From Temnothorax longispinosus (Eukaryota > Arthropoda > Insecta > Hymenoptera > Formicidae), in assembly GCF_030848805.1 (NCBI RefSeq), contig NC_092367.1, positions 15,805,692 to 15,869,691 of the forward strand: a DNA stretch of 64,000 bases. The letters run 5' to 3'. Below are positions 12,401 to 23,779 of the stretch, piece by piece. Position numbers and translations under genes: made by a program. The notes under the pieces were generated by a model. That model saw only the letters and a program-made list of their open reading frames with translations, did not search any database and was not told the DNA's origin. Numbering within the stretch: the stretch's first letter is position 1; each line of letters begins with the position of its first letter.

Positions 12401-14115
12401 TGTATTGGGCGAGCGCAAACTAAAGCTTCTTTTTATTTAAAAAAGAAATCCTAACTTTTTAAAAAAGAAGAAAAGATTTTTCAAGTTTTAAAATTTAAAG
12501 ATTCAACAACAGAAGACTATATGCGAGACTAGCTTTCTTTATTTTTTCTTACATAAATTCATTTTTTTTTTATATTATTACGATTTTGATTCAAATCATT
12601 GTCTTTTCTGCGTTTCTTTAGAAATTAAATAATTTTGGTCATTAATTAGAAGAGTTAAGACTTTAAATCGTAAATTTGATTTGTGTTCGTGATTTTAATA
12701 GGCTAATATTTAATTTTAATTTACGTGGTGTGTCGTCCGCATAATTTCCAGACGTGTGAACATCATACGGCAGGCCCAAAATGCGGTCGTTGTGCTACGG
12801 GGTATTACGGTATCGCAACGAGAGGCACCAGTGAGGACTGTAAGAAATGCGCGTGTCCACTTTCCGTCGAGTCTAACAATTTCAGTCCGAGTTGTCAGCT
12901 CGAAAATCTCGTTGACATGAATAGCGGATACGTGTGCACGCAATGTCCCGAGGGATACACCGGAGATCATTGCGAAACGTAAGAATATATAACAAATTTT
13001 TTATTAAATCTTAAAATAGAGCAATTACACATCGCAAATACAAATAACAAATATGCAAACGTGTCGACTAAATTATTTAAAGCAAATTAATCAGTCACAA
13101 TTTTTTCTTGCAATTAACGTTTTGCAATTTTGTAATCTTCTAATAAAAGGCCATATAATCTTACAAATCAAAAAAATGTATATTACAAAATGAGTATAAT
13201 AGACATTTAATTTAATATATTAAAGAGAATAGTTTCTATTAATGGCTATAATTATTAGGCGTCACGCAATCGTCTTTTTTGAATCTGCGTTTCGAGTAGC
13301 AATCAAAAATATTATTATTGAATCGGAAAGCTTTAATTTCGATTTGGGTGAAAAGTTGTGATGTAGGATTCTACGGTAATCCTCTGATACCTGGCGGCAC
13401 TTGCGAACGGTGTCCTTGCAACGGTGGTACCTGCGACCAGGAAACGGGTCGTTGTTTAGAATGCCGCGGCAATACCGAGGGTTGGAAGTGTGAAAGATGC
13501 AAGGAAGCGCACTTTGGAAATCCTCTGGAACAAAATTGCATGCGTAAGCATACTTCCATACTTTCCAACAATCTTTATAAATCTTAAAATTGCTTAATAA
13601 TTGCTAATAATCATTTCGGATCTCTGATATTTTGAAAATCATTACAATCTTCCTTATTTTTTATTTTTTCTATAATTAAAATTGATTTTCAATCTTTTGC
13701 ACGAAAATTTAAGTATTGAAAATAGTGACAATTACAGATTTTTTCGTTGCAAAAAAAATTAACGATTAATAGGACGTGTCATTAATTACGTTAATAAGAT
13801 ACATTGCGAGTGTACGTACCGTTTATGTTTCAGCATGCAATTGCTCTTCCCTCGGTAGCAATTCGATTCAGTGCGAGCAGACGACAGGTCAGTGTCCTTG
13901 CAGACCTTTGTTCACCGATCGTGACTGTTCCTCCTGCATCGAGGGCTACGGGAACGTGACCGCAGGTTGCCGGGAATGCGACTGCGACGTGGGTGCCATC
14001 GACGGGTCCTGCGATTCCGTAAGCGGTGTGTGCAGGTGCACGCCGGGCGTCGTCGGCTTCCGGTGCGATCGCTGCGACGTGGACCACTACGGCTTGTCGG
14101 CGGATGGCTGCAAAG
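3406..14115 (+). CDS. wb: Laminin subunit alpha, alpha-1/2 (wing blister) type, partial, ten exons
   Basis: This is the N-terminal third of a secreted basement-membrane laminin alpha chain. Ten exons (3406-3636, 8087-8323, 8699-8860, 9274-9570, 10715-10975, 11073-11320, 11419-11653, 12752-12978, 13356-13543, 13834-14115) join in frame into about 789 codons. Domain order is: end of the LN domain with the motif LVNGRPGAL and FYSIKEINIGG, LE repeats with RGKYRGGSVCVNC, an L4 domain (exons 5-7) splitting one LE repeat, then further LE repeats. As known for the family, LN drives laminin polymerisation and LE repeats form the rod of the short arm. A first L4 domain after only about four LE repeats is the alpha-1/alpha-2 layout, unlike the alpha-3/5 type (Drosophila LanA). 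Five potential N-glycosylation sequons are visible (NHS, NAS, NLT, NGS, NVT). The start codon, signal peptide and most of LN lie upstream; the second L4 domain, coiled coil and LG domains are not in view. Confidence 0.93.
3765..3880. mobile_element. Fold-back / MITE-like hairpin element, 116 bp
   Basis: Two 43-bp arms (3765-3807 and 3838-3880) are inverted copies with one mismatch, separated by a 30-base AT-rich loop. The element begins TACACACAGAAAAATA and ends with its complement, so TA dinucleotides bound it, as for Tc1/mariner-type MITEs. It lies in the first laminin intron in view. A transcript would form a long, almost perfect hairpin. Confidence 0.75.
6432..6467. repeat. (GA)n microsatellite, 18 units
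   Basis: Uninterrupted GA dinucleotides, inside a laminin intron. Confidence 0.95.
8087..8323 (+). CDS. wb: Laminin alpha exon: LE1 (rest) and LE2 (first half)
   Basis: The exon encodes ECECERHTCGERCEKCCP and continues to NIRGKY-like DIRGKYRGGSVCVNCT before the donor GTGAGA at 8324. The RGKY-GG-VC-NC motif is typical of LE2 in alpha-1 and alpha-2 chains. Phase is 0 at both ends. Two AGs six bases apart (8085-8086 and 8091-8092) can both act as acceptor and stay in frame; the first adds His-Gln. I give the longer form. Confidence 0.93.
8324..8698 (+). other. Laminin intron, 375 bp
   Basis: GTGAGA to TTAG, AT-rich, nothing else seen. Confidence 0.85.
8699..8860 (+). CDS. wb: Laminin alpha exon: LE2 (second half) and LE3 (start)
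   Basis: This 54-codon exon, phase 0 on both sides, starts after TTAG at 8697-8698 with EHTTGINCEKCEVGYYRP and ends at the donor GTAAGG at 8861. It completes the LE2 repeat opened by the preceding exon and begins LE3 with CLPCDCNIRGSTGYC. The cysteine spacing is that of the LE fold. Confidence 0.92.
8861..9273 (+). other. Laminin intron, 413 bp
   Basis: GTAAGG to CCAG. The left half is AT-rich and the right half CpG-rich (about 9105-9270). Nothing else seen. Confidence 0.85.
9274..9570 (+). CDS. wb: Laminin alpha exon: LE3 (rest), LE4 and first half of the LE repeat split by L4
   Basis: The exon follows CCAG at 9270-9273 and ends before GTAAGT at 9571, 99 codons, phase 0. It encodes CECKPGYSGYKCDQCAAGY, a full LE repeat containing CLCKANVAGDFCDRCKPGY, and the opening cysteines CMSCYCFDVADRC of the LE repeat that is interrupted by the L4 domain. 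Confidence 0.93.
9571..10714 (+). other. Laminin intron, 1.14 kb, carrying a TTAA-flanked element
   Basis: GTAAGT to CTCAG. It contains the piggyBac-like element at 10233-10506 and a poly-T run at about 10598-10612. Confidence 0.85.
10233..10506. mobile_element. Non-autonomous piggyBac-like element (MITE), 274 bp with TTAA ends
   Basis: TTAA target sites at 10233-10236 and 10503-10506 flank 18-bp terminal inverted repeats (10237-10254 and 10485-10502; left CCCTTTGCAGAACACATG), identical at 16 of 18 positions. Just inside lie near-palindromes GGGTCTTTTAGGCC (10282-10295) and GGGTCTTTAAAGCCCC (10470-10485). TTAA duplication with a CCC start is the piggyBac signature. There is no transposase frame, so it would depend on an autonomous relative. 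It sits inside a laminin intron. Confidence 0.8.
10715..10975 (+). CDS. wb: Laminin alpha exon: first half of the L4 (laminin IV) domain
   Basis: A good acceptor, TTTTTTCTCAG, precedes ATT TCT ACG CTG GAG AAC TGG. The 87 codons contain WLVTDMNASR, PFWLAPQIYTGNRVSSYG and LTYSVSWVV, the conserved core of the laminin IV (L4) globule. The exon has no cysteine, as expected for L4 sitting inside an LE repeat. The donor is GTAAAT at 10976, phase 0. Confidence 0.93.
11073..11320 (+). CDS. wb: Laminin alpha exon: second half of the L4 domain
   Basis: After a 97-base intron the exon begins GGT AAC AAT and encodes REQGWFHVRS, then RTQMMRVLADLKYLMIRA, matching the L4 strand preceding the return to LE sequence. 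It ends with two bases of a codon (AG) before GTGCAT at 11321. The acceptor lacks a clear pyrimidine tract, but frame and homology support it. Confidence 0.9.
11419..11653 (+). CDS. wb: Laminin alpha exon: end of L4, second half of the split LE repeat, next LE start
   Basis: The exon starts after CTCTTAG, completing the split Ser codon, and reads LQSAILTVGELSPDG, the standard end of an L4 domain, then MCECPEGYTGTSCEKC, which closes the interrupted LE repeat. It then opens the next repeat with CVKCDCNGHAGSCD. It contains an NGS sequon. The donor GTAAGT is at 11654 and the phase is 0. Confidence 0.93.
11654..12751 (+). other. Laminin intron, 1.1 kb
   Basis: GTAAGT to TTCCAG, AT-rich. A small patch near 12059-12105 repeats GATCT/AGATC words. 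No gene seen. Confidence 0.85.
12752..12978 (+). CDS. wb: Laminin alpha exon: LE repeats after L4
   Basis: The exon follows TTCCAG at 12746-12751 and encodes TCEHHTAGPKCGRCATGYYG, then CACPLSVESNNFSPSCQL and CTQCPEGYTGDHCE. The CPL..NNFSP.C signature is characteristic of the LE repeat after the first L4 domain of alpha-1/2 laminins. It ends with two bases (AC) of a codon before GTAAGA at 12979. Confidence 0.93.
12979..13355 (+). other. Laminin intron, 377 bp
   Basis: GTAAGA to AAAAG, AT-rich, nothing else seen. Confidence 0.83.
13356..13543 (+). CDS. wb: Laminin alpha exon: LE repeats
   Basis: The exon completes a Thr codon, then reads CDVGFYGNPLIPGGTCERC, CNGGTCDQETGRCLECRG and CERCKEAHFG, a normal LE pattern. 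It ends with one base (C) before GTAAGC at 13544. The acceptor (GGGTGAAAAG) has a weak pyrimidine tract; the alternative would break the LE spacing. Confidence 0.9.
13834..14115 (+). CDS. wb: Laminin alpha exon: LE repeats, last laminin exon seen
   Basis: After TTTATGTTTCAG the exon completes a Pro codon and reads CNCSSLGSNSIQCEQTTGQC, CSSCIEGYGNVTAGC, and CRCTPGVVGFRCDRC, covering two LE repeats and ending DGCK plus one base before a consensus donor GTAAGT at 14116. The phase-1 donor means coding continues in a downstream exon that I cannot find in this window. Confidence 0.92.
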
Positions 14116-17100
14116 GTAAGTGCCGCCAGCGGTATGTGCATGCTTCTTTTAGATTCTATTATCGGGCCCTGACTCTTTTGCCGCGATACAAAGTAAGCCC
14201 GCCATGTTTTATTATCGCATAGGAAGACCTTTATCTCCGAGGAGTTTGTTTCTCTTGCCTCTGAAAGAGATTTGGAAATGAAATTAAAATAACAAACAAT
14301 ACACAGTTTTAAAATTAAAAAGTAGATTGTGCGCAAATCTTTTAAAAATAATTACTATAAAAACTAATCACATTTACTTTAGATTGTTATTAAAATAAAA
14401 CTAATATGATAAAAACTTTGATGAGAGAACTAATAATCTCTCGCATTTTTCGATAAGTAAACTAGAACAAGTCTTGCGCAAATATTAACAAATTTAATTT
14501 CTTTCAAGAGGAAATCGCGTCATTAAGTCTAGAAACAAATTATGCGCTTACTAATTTTAATAGCTGCAAAATTTGCGTTACGAAATGTACCTGCTTTCAG
14601 ATCCATATTTAGCATAGAACAAACATAACATGTTTAAGTTCATTCCTATTGAGTATTATTCAATATCTTTCTTTTCTATTGTAAAATAGTTAAATTACCA
14701 AGTTAAGAAAATATCACTAAAATACTTTTGTAGAATAACAAAAATCTAATTATTCTCTCTCTTAAAAATGTCATAATCAATTGCAATTTAATTACAATGA
14801 ATTTATCATTTTATTAATTTAAAATGGCAATAAAATACAATTTATACGTACCTATCTAATAGATTAATCACAGTATTATTGTGGGCCCTGAGAAAGGCCT
14901 TACGTACATCGATACGAAGGTCCCGTATCTGCCTGCGTTCAAGACACGAATGCGAAGAGTAATGCGCGGCTCTTCATCTTACTCTAACGCAAACTCGCGA
15001 TATTTATCCCGACCCATTCTAAGTACGCTGCACTTATCCACCTTGACAGGCAGTTTAGAACGCTGCCTGAGATTTACGGGACTGAAACGAACTTTTATTA
15101 CGGAATACCGTTCGCGTAATCCGTTTAGGCTAATTTTAATTTACGATCGCGCGTTTACGAGTACACATTGTTTCGCACGGATTGTCAAACGCTGCATCGA
15201 TCTTCGTTCATCTCTCTTGTGCAATTCTCAAACCATAAAAGTTAAATGGAAATAAGACTTTACAAAAGTTGCATGTTTTTTTTTAAATATAATTATCTAT
15301 ATTATACAATTTATTTATATAGCTTTATTTAACAAGATTAGAAAAAAAATGCGAGTAATAAGAACCCTTGATAATTAACGCTGCATCGCTGACTCCATAA
15401 ATTGATTTTTAACGCCTTGCGTGAAGCTACATAAGCGATTGCTGATAGACGATCGAATTGAATATGCGCAGCACAGACAGATGCAGGCGATTAAACGAAG
15501 TGTCGGACAACTTCAACTCGGAGCCGGCCGCAAAGGCGAGGCAAAAAGCGACGTTACCGTGTAAATTAGATTCAACAGACAGAGACGACGAGGAGCATCA
15601 AGAGCAAAGCTCATCGCGCGAGATAACTTGAGCGTAGTGCGACGTAATAGTCCGGTCGCATTAAAACGTTATGAAGACGTTTACAAGCAAGTAAGGGCGT
15701 CGACGAGAAGCCAAGCCGAGAAAACCGCGATATGATGTCGGAATTTAACGTCCCTGACGAGCGAGGCGGACGAGAAGAATGATCTTGTAAAGACCGCGCG
15801 TAAAATCCGAATGCGCCTCTCGTGTTGTGGCGGCACCTTTACAATTGAGCCGGCTAGCAAATTCCGCTCGGGAACGCTCGAGATCGGTTCGCCAGATCGC
15901 CAGCTACCACGAGGAATCCCATAAATCGCAATCATTCAACGTCGTCGGCCGGATCCGAGACGCTCTCTCGTCATCGTGCTGATAACCGCGGAGGTTTCTA
16001 CCGGTCGCGTAATCTACAGCCGCTCGCAAATCCCGTTACGGGGGAAGGATCGTCAGATCTCGATGGATCGGAATATCGTCGACTTAGTGCTAAAACGACC
16101 GGTCCACGTATCGTAATTTAATATCGTAGTTTTGAACCAGGCAATAATACCGCGATGCGTAAATCTTTTTTCTATAATTATTACTCGATGCAAAAACCCT
16201 AATATACGATCGAGATATTATTAAGAGAAGAATTAGAAACATTTTTTTTATAATTTTTTTTATAATATTAATTTATTTTTTAAAGCATGTGGTTTGGATA
16301 GTTGTGGACATTAAATTTCAAGAAAAGCACGTCAATCGTTCTTAATTTGCGTTCCGAGTAATTCATCTGGAACTTCGGACTTTCACGTAATTAGAAGAGT
16401 CAAACGTTATTTTCTCCGAGCGGGGACAACGCGGAAAGGGATGATGAATTCCTGCGGTAATGAGGATTGACTTTAAGATCGACTATTCGTAAGCAATGAG
16501 CGTTAGTTTAAGCATACGTCATAAGTGGCATCAGATACGCAGGTAGATACTCCGCGAGACACGGCGCGCCGTTCATGAGTTCTTGGTTTATTTAGATCTA
16601 GTCTCGTTTCCAACCTGAGGCTCCCGAGAACCGTCCGCGATGTTAATTAACTTCCTGCAATGGGATGCCACCTACTTCTTTCTTTCGTCCGCGCGGATGA
16701 TACGCTCCGTTTAACTGTGGATCGCCTCAATGGCGACATAAATGACGTTGATGCACCTGTCAGATTATTGCTATCAGTCGCGGAAACTCAGCCATTTCGT
16801 CCTGCAATTGCGCATGCTATAACACTTGTGCACTTCAATCACGTATGATGTCCTAAGTAAACCTGCAAAGAGCTTCAGGTTTATATTGTACATGTGATTT
16901 CATTTATTTATTAAGTTGTTTTCCGAGATTTAAAATATTGTATTTTAAAAATATGATTTTTATTTTAGTAACATAATTGCTTACAATATGTTACGGCAAT
17001 ATATCTTTCAATTATGCTAAACTTTTTATTTGTTTTACTAATGCAATTGCTCCTAAGAGATTTAGAAGAAAATTACATAATATACATCACAGTGAGTAGC

Positions 17101-20100
17101 ATTAACGACGAGAAATAGCATTACGTATTCGCGATTTCGATATCGAGATATTGCGAGGTAAACGGAGACCGGCGCGGCGGTTTTCCTCGACGACTGAGAA
17201 ATTAATTCGATGTGCACGGGACTATCGATAATGGCCCGTAAATGTCGCGTTGCGGATACTCGTGATTAATTGTTAACTGAATCGCTGAGATTTCGCGATT
17301 GTAACCAGCGAAAGTTTAGAAATACGCAAATCGACGTCAGGGAGAGAGAGAGAGAGAGAGAGAGACTGCGAAGAACAAAATGCACGTCATTGAATGCTAA
17401 TCGCAGGATAGCAACTTGCATAAATAAGATGAAAGATGAAGATGAATCAGTATTTTGTAAATTTAGTTGTGTTAATAGGATATTTATTTTCAGTACTCTT
17501 TAGCATGCACTTTTTTCTTTGATTAATAGTTCGATATTAAAATGTTAAGTCGGAATTTTCTTTTAATAAGCTTATAAGGATCTTGTTCTGCCGGCTAAAT
17601 ATATCTTCCACTAGCGCGACGTATTTACTCTCTTATCCTTAGTTATGCAAAGGGACTGCTCATGCGTGAATAACGTAGGCGGGCGATCGAGACACGAATT
17701 GTAAATTTTAGATTGTACCGGCGCCGCCTGTGCGTCAAAGGTCTCGAGGCTCCCTAGATATATCGATCGGTTGAGCATTTCTGTGGTATTTGCAAAATCA
17801 TCTCGCCTGCATTGTTGAACGAGAAAAAGAGGCGGGTGTCAACTGGCAGCGACCCGGAATAAATTTTCACGGTGTCGATGAACTATATCCATTTGCGATA
17901 TGCATCTTTAGATATTTAAAAAATAAGACAGATGTATTATCATTATTTATTAAAAATTATATCCAAATAAGAATCATATTTGTAAAATAAATTTATTTAC
18001 GTTATCACTTTATTCAGTCTATAAATTCTGCAAACTTAGAGTTATTAAATTCTATAATTTCTAGACTTAATAGTGCGAAACAGATATTAAAATATTTATG
18101 TTAATTAACATACTATCAGCGATATTGAAGAGGAATTTTTTTAAATATCAAGAAAATAATAATAATTATGTGTAGAATTTAAATTATTGAATTGCCACAC
18201 GATATTTGAGAAAATTTCCAACATTCCGATTTAACATATTAAAACCGCTATTTAATTAGGAAAGAAATTATATTTGTTTAAAAATAACAAGTTAACATAA
18301 ATCCAATGAGCACAATTAAATGTACAAGATATCGATAATTCCAATTTATATGAGTTGTCATCCTGTGATTAGCATTCAATGCGGTGCATTTGTACTTTTC
18401 TAGTTTTCCAAATCTCTTAATATTATAATGTATTTACTCTCAATGAGATTCCCTGAGAATCTTTCGGTGATAAACTCCGTCTCGTTGGCTTGTTAGTTAC
18501 TCCCTCTGCATCATCAGGATACATTAATTCAGCTTATGCAATCAAACGCAACGCGCTAACTTAAACGAATGTGTCCCACGGTAGAATTGAATGGACATGC
18601 AAATATTAAGCAGCGCAATTGAGTAAATCAAAGAAGAGAAATCGAGAGAAAAACGTATGTGCATGCTTTTGCGCGACAGATCCATTCGATCGTGGTGTCC
18701 AAAGGCAGCTTTATCCTAACTTAAGGGGCATAATTAAACGTAGTCGACGTTCTTAAATCGCGTCGCGCGATACTCTACGACGTAGCACCTTAATAAGGTC
18801 GTATTTTCCATCGCCGAGGACCGGAATCGCGGATTCCCGCGTTCCTCGCGGAGTCAGTGCAGCGAAGGCTCGCTTATCGGAATAAACACCGGGAGATAAG
18901 GCGGTTTATAAACCGGAAGAATTTGTAGATCGAGAAGTCGTATAGCATATTCATCTATGTAAAAAAGAATGTTTGCCGCGAAACATTTTTTAAAATAAAA
19001 ACTGTGTGAAGCAGGTTTTTGGAATCGTATCTTACAAGAGGATCTATAATATCATGTTTATTTTAATTAGATATCTGCGGGATATTCCGTGGAATTTACG
19101 ATAAATGGGTCCGTATATAAAATTATAAATACACGAAACCGAAGATCCATGTAATTATAGATTCGAACGAAAGTGTTTTGCGGTTTTAGACACCTGCAAA
19201 ATCGAAACGTAAGCAAGAAGCGATAAATTCTAAATTTTAATCTAATTTTGTAGAATTAAGGGTTTAGAGAATCACAGAATCATATATTTTCGCACTCATA
19301 AAGAAGGGAAAATTTTATTAACGTCTTGTTTAGGATTAAAGTTTTATGAAAAATTTAAGGATTAAAATCTTGGAGGAAAAGATCGTGCTAAGAAAAGTCT
19401 ACCATAATTTATCCAGAATTTATTTTTTATTCTCTATACAACGCTCTATTTTTACCGATAGATTTTTGCTTCAAAATCATTAATAGGTGCATGAAGTTCA
19501 GATAAATACAATCGCACCATACCATCATCTGAACGTACCGAAATAACCGCTGCCACGCAGGCTGCTGATGCGGTCGGGACACAATTAGCGGCACAATCTT
19601 AATCGGGACACACGCCAAAACGAACTCCCGTCTTTATTTGAGCAAACGAGAAGGTCGACAAAAAGGAAAGCTCGAGGATGCCACGTAAGCGAGTCATCGT
19701 TATTCCTGCGTTGGATTTTGAGATCGCTCAGTAAATCTGTTTTTCAACTTGTGGTACTTTAATCTTTAACTTCAGAAAATCTACAAATGGCATAAAATAA
19801 TATCATTAACATTAATTTCTCAAACTTTCTTCTATAATTTTCATTATCGAGAGTCATCGACATTAAGTAAAAAATCCTTGAAAATTTTAATTTAACAATT
19901 ATCGTTTTATCTTGCATAAATATTTGTAAATCTTGCAAATACTAATCTTTCTAATGCCGCGTAAATGTTAACGATAAAACGCAATAACACGTGTGATACT
20001 TCCTCAGCTCATCATCTCTTCGTTTTACTCCGCGAGTTATGAACCAGGGCATTTTCAGAGCGTTTTATGGGCCCTTCGATCCGCAGAATGTCCGGCTATT

Positions 20101-22583
20101 TGCTATAATGGACGGATATTTTTCTCATCCATTGTTACGGACGCGTTCGACAATAGAATCCGTGCGTTTCGGTTATTACCTTCATAAAAGTGCCTCTCGC
20201 TACCGGAGAGCGCGGCAATTCCTTTCGCGAAAGAGGCTCTTGGCTAAGCCACCTGCGCCTACAATGCGCAACAATGACGATGTAACATGCATACGCCGGC
20301 CGGATAATGTATACACATTACGCCTGAGTAATGATGATCGGTGGACGGAAGTCGGCGGGCATAGTATAACGTTAACTTCTATCTGTGCGAAACACCTTTG
20401 CGCTCGGGTCATTGTATAACCGCGAAAAAGATTCGGAAATCAATCTGCACCCCCAAATTTTTCGGCGACATTCTGCTCTGCGGTGTCGACATCTGTATCT
20501 CGACCTTTCGTGTTTTATTTCAATCTTTGGAAAAATTCGCTTTTGTGTTAATTAATTTTACTTCTAATATAGGAATTTAGATCTGTCTATAATCTAAGAT
20601 TTTTTTTAAGATTTAATTACTGATAGTCCTTTGTTTTTATTTCACGTGGGATAACATTTTGGATTTATACAATTTTTGGAATTTGGAATATCGCTTTCGC
20701 TATCATGATTTATATTTTTAATAGCCAAAGCTAAATTGTTTATGCTGAAAGTTTCAATTGCGTACACAGTCGCGCGGCAGTCTCGCGTTTCGCGCAAAGT
20801 ACCCTGCCCATTTACGTTGGTTGCTATAAACACACAATGCGTCTCGCACGAATATTACGAATGGCATAACGCGGCGTAACATTGTGAAGCACGCAAGTGC
20901 GAAACGGCTCGCAGGGGAAACGCTCTTAGCGCATTAGTATTCACGCGAATGAGCAGAATTGGCGTCATTCGCCTCGCCGGCTGTACGTAGATTGCATCAG
21001 GAAAGACGCTGCATAATACGTAATGCGTATACGCGTGCAGCAGCAAAAAGGGATATCGAACGACCGTTTCCACAAAGCGCTATACTTACCCCGGGGGCAT
21101 CTAGTCGACTTTTACATGCGTAAACAAGTTTGCGTTTAACGCAATCAGTGCTATGCATAGACGAATCGCTCTAGTCTCGTATTGTCAACGTTCTTTAAGT
21201 CTAAGCGATATTTTATCTCACGATCATTCGTTCGAAGGAATGACCTAGTTCAGAAGAAAGACCCGTTGTTAAAACGACGTGCTATTTTCTCAACTGCGAT
21301 CAGTGTTTTAAACGAAGTGATTATCTTCTTGATTATCTCTTCATCTCGAATCTTTAGAAAGTCTTCGATGAAACAGCGGTGAAGTTAATATGATGGACAC
21401 ATATCATTCCTATTTTATTTTTTTTTTTTATTGACTATTTTGCAACTCTATCATTTTTTATATCTGCAACGCGATTTATGCATGAAGTCACAGTTCCGCC
21501 GTTTGAGGATCAAATTAAAATCTATTCGCGATACTAGCTGCATTTCCATCGTGGATTGCGAGTATATACAAACCATCGCGCCGGTGACCATCGCGGTAAA
21601 CGACGATAATTACCTCGCCGCGTTTCCCAGAGGCTCTCCTATGGCATTTTTCGCCGACTACCAGAAGCCAATCCCCGACGTACATATACGTCGCCCGCGG
21701 TTCTCGGGTTTCCGTCCGGATAAGTCGATCTCCCAGGGCGAGGGACTGGGCAGTCCGCCCACGTGTGCGCGCGGTATCGCGACCGCGGATCTGCATAAGC
21801 AGATGTAGATGCACGTTCGCGGATAGCGGCGGAAAATAAAGAGCGCGGTTTTACAGCCGAAGCCGGGCGATCCTGGAGGAGTCGAGGACTCGACGCGGCT
21901 CGTTAGAATCCTTTCGCGTCTCGGAGACGCGATGTTAAACGCGAGTACCGGGCCCCTCGGAAGCCATCCGAATTCCGGATATGAGAGAAATACGACTCTA
22001 GTTAATAGACGCTTCGAATAATGCGCTCGGATATTCGTATTAAAGCTATTTAAAATGGGAGTAAGATATGTGAAAAGGTGGTAATAAAGGTAGAAGGAGC
22101 GACAATAATATAAAAGCATACGGTTCCACAGCAGATCTTTATTGTACGTAAAACATTGCATCTCTTTACTGTTCCGTTTTCTTCTAAAGTCTAGTAGTTT
22201 TCTATAAGATATTTCTTCGAATTTTTATCTAGCAGAAGTTTCTTTTCAACTTATTCATGCACGCTATGGAACAGTTGTTCCACAGGGAAGAATCCAGATC
22301 ATCCTAAGAAATCCTGGCGACCGATCGACCGGCGTGTTGATTCGAAACAAACGCGATCCAAGTCGATAAGAAACGGTGCCCATCTCCACGTAAACGATCT
22401 CGTGGCACATATTACAAACGTTCCACTTTGCGAGCTCATGAATTCGAGTGTTATCTGACGATTGAAATTCCACAAGTATGAAATTCCGCGATGAGCTTGG
22501 AAAAGTCTCATTTTATAGCACATTCCATAGCTTCGTTTTTTATCAACGCACCGCGTTGTTCCGTAAATTCTACATTTTAGCAT
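14116..22583. other. Noncoding, start of the apparent giant laminin intron
   Basis: Begins with the donor GTAAGTGC. AT-rich DNA with CpG-rich islands (about 15480-16080, 17100-17260, 18700-18910, 20850-21180, 21550-21960). One GA microsatellite lies at 17342-17365. Short frames here show no domain, no cysteine pattern and no codon bias that I can support. Confidence 0.6.
17342..17365. repeat. (GA)n microsatellite
   Basis: Twelve GA units. Confidence 0.93.
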
Positions 22584-22969
22584 TTAACCCCTTCGTTGGC
22601 AGAGAGAATTCGACAAAAAGTGCCAAAAATGGCAGGAAAATTTTTTATCCTGAAAATTTGTACCGTGGGGTTTTTGAGGGCCCCTGATTACGAATCTGAA
22701 CTTAAAATTCGAAAATTCAAAATGGCAAATTTCATCCCAATTAAGTAATTTTTTGCATTTTTATCCGCCATTTTGGATCCGCCATTTTGAATTTGCAAAT
22801 TTTGGATTCAGATTCGTAATCAGCGACCCCAAAAACCCCCGTGTAAGACTTGGATGCCAAATCGAAGCAAGTTATAGGAAAAAAAAGGTTGACGCACTTT
22901 TGCGTCAATGCCACACAGGGCACGGAAAAATTTGACGCACTTTTGCGTCAATGCCAACGAAGGGGTTAA
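22584..22969. mobile_element. Non-autonomous piggyBac-like element (MITE), 386 bp with TTAA ends
   Basis: TTAA at 22584-22587 and 22966-22969 flank perfect 14-bp terminal inverted repeats CCCCTTCGTTGGCA (22588-22601 and 22952-22965). A second inverted pair of about 35 bp lies inside (22665-22699 with 22807-22842), each arm containing TTCAGATTCGTAATCAG or its complement. Near the right end a 25-bp unit is repeated directly (22889-22913, 22932-22956), each copy a small hairpin TGACGCA-CTTT-TGCGTCA. No transposase is encoded. Confidence 0.85.
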
Positions 22970-23555
22970 CGATGCATTCTTTGATGAATTTGATAAATTC
23001 GAGATATACTAATATTTTTTTTAAGTGTAGTTGTGAATAGTATAGCTTCTTTGCTTGCTCGATTTTTACTGGTCAGTCTTTATTTATGTCCTTCGCATTA
23101 AGAAAGGAATTGAATCTTGATCAAGAGCCAGAGCAAATGTGATTAAAGATCACAGGCCTGTCTTCTCGATCATCGGGAACGCATCGATTATCAGTGGCAT
23201 ATACACTGCGACGGCGCTGATAAAACATAGAGATGTTAAATCGCCGCGACACGTACGTACTTGGATTACTTCTTGATAGCTCGGCCATGCAGTATGAGTG
23301 ACGCTTAATATCTCGTCGGGCACGTTACTCCATTTCTTACGCGCCGAGCCGTGAAGAGCAGACTCTCGCGCTCAGCTTCCATTCCAGAATAATGCCTTAT
23401 CGATCGTGCGGCGCGATAAAACGTCGTTTCCTTTTTAAATCGCCGCGGACGTACGAAGTGCGGTCGATCCGTAGGCCCGATAAAATCTCTCCGCACACGG
23501 CGGCTCGCCACCGGTTAGCAGGAACATTTCGCGAGTCTCCCGCGCACGGTTCCCT

Positions 23556-23574
23556 CTTCTTCTTCTTCTTCTTC
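23556..23574. repeat. (CTT)n microsatellite
   Basis: About six CTT units in a CpG-rich context. Confidence 0.85.
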
Positions 23575-23779
23575 GCGTGGTTTCTCCTGCGACGTAAAAA
23601 CTCAACGAAATCGCGGAATGTCGTTCCCTGTTCCATGATGTCCATCGCGACATCGTGATTTTTCAACAGCGATCGCTATCCCAAATTGTGTGTGAAAGTA
23701 CTTTAAAATACCATGATATAGTGTATAAAATGATCGAGTCAGACAATTTATTAAAATATAACAAAAAAAGAATATCTTC

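Noticed and set aside
14881..15255. 124-codon plus-strand frame just after the last laminin exon
   Set aside because: It has no LE cysteine spacing and no laminin IV motif, and no suitable phase-1 splice acceptor was evident; it does not continue the laminin chain.
21658..22161. 167-codon minus-strand frame
   Set aside because: No conserved motif; it crosses a CpG-rich patch and AT-rich flanks with abrupt composition change, as expected by chance.
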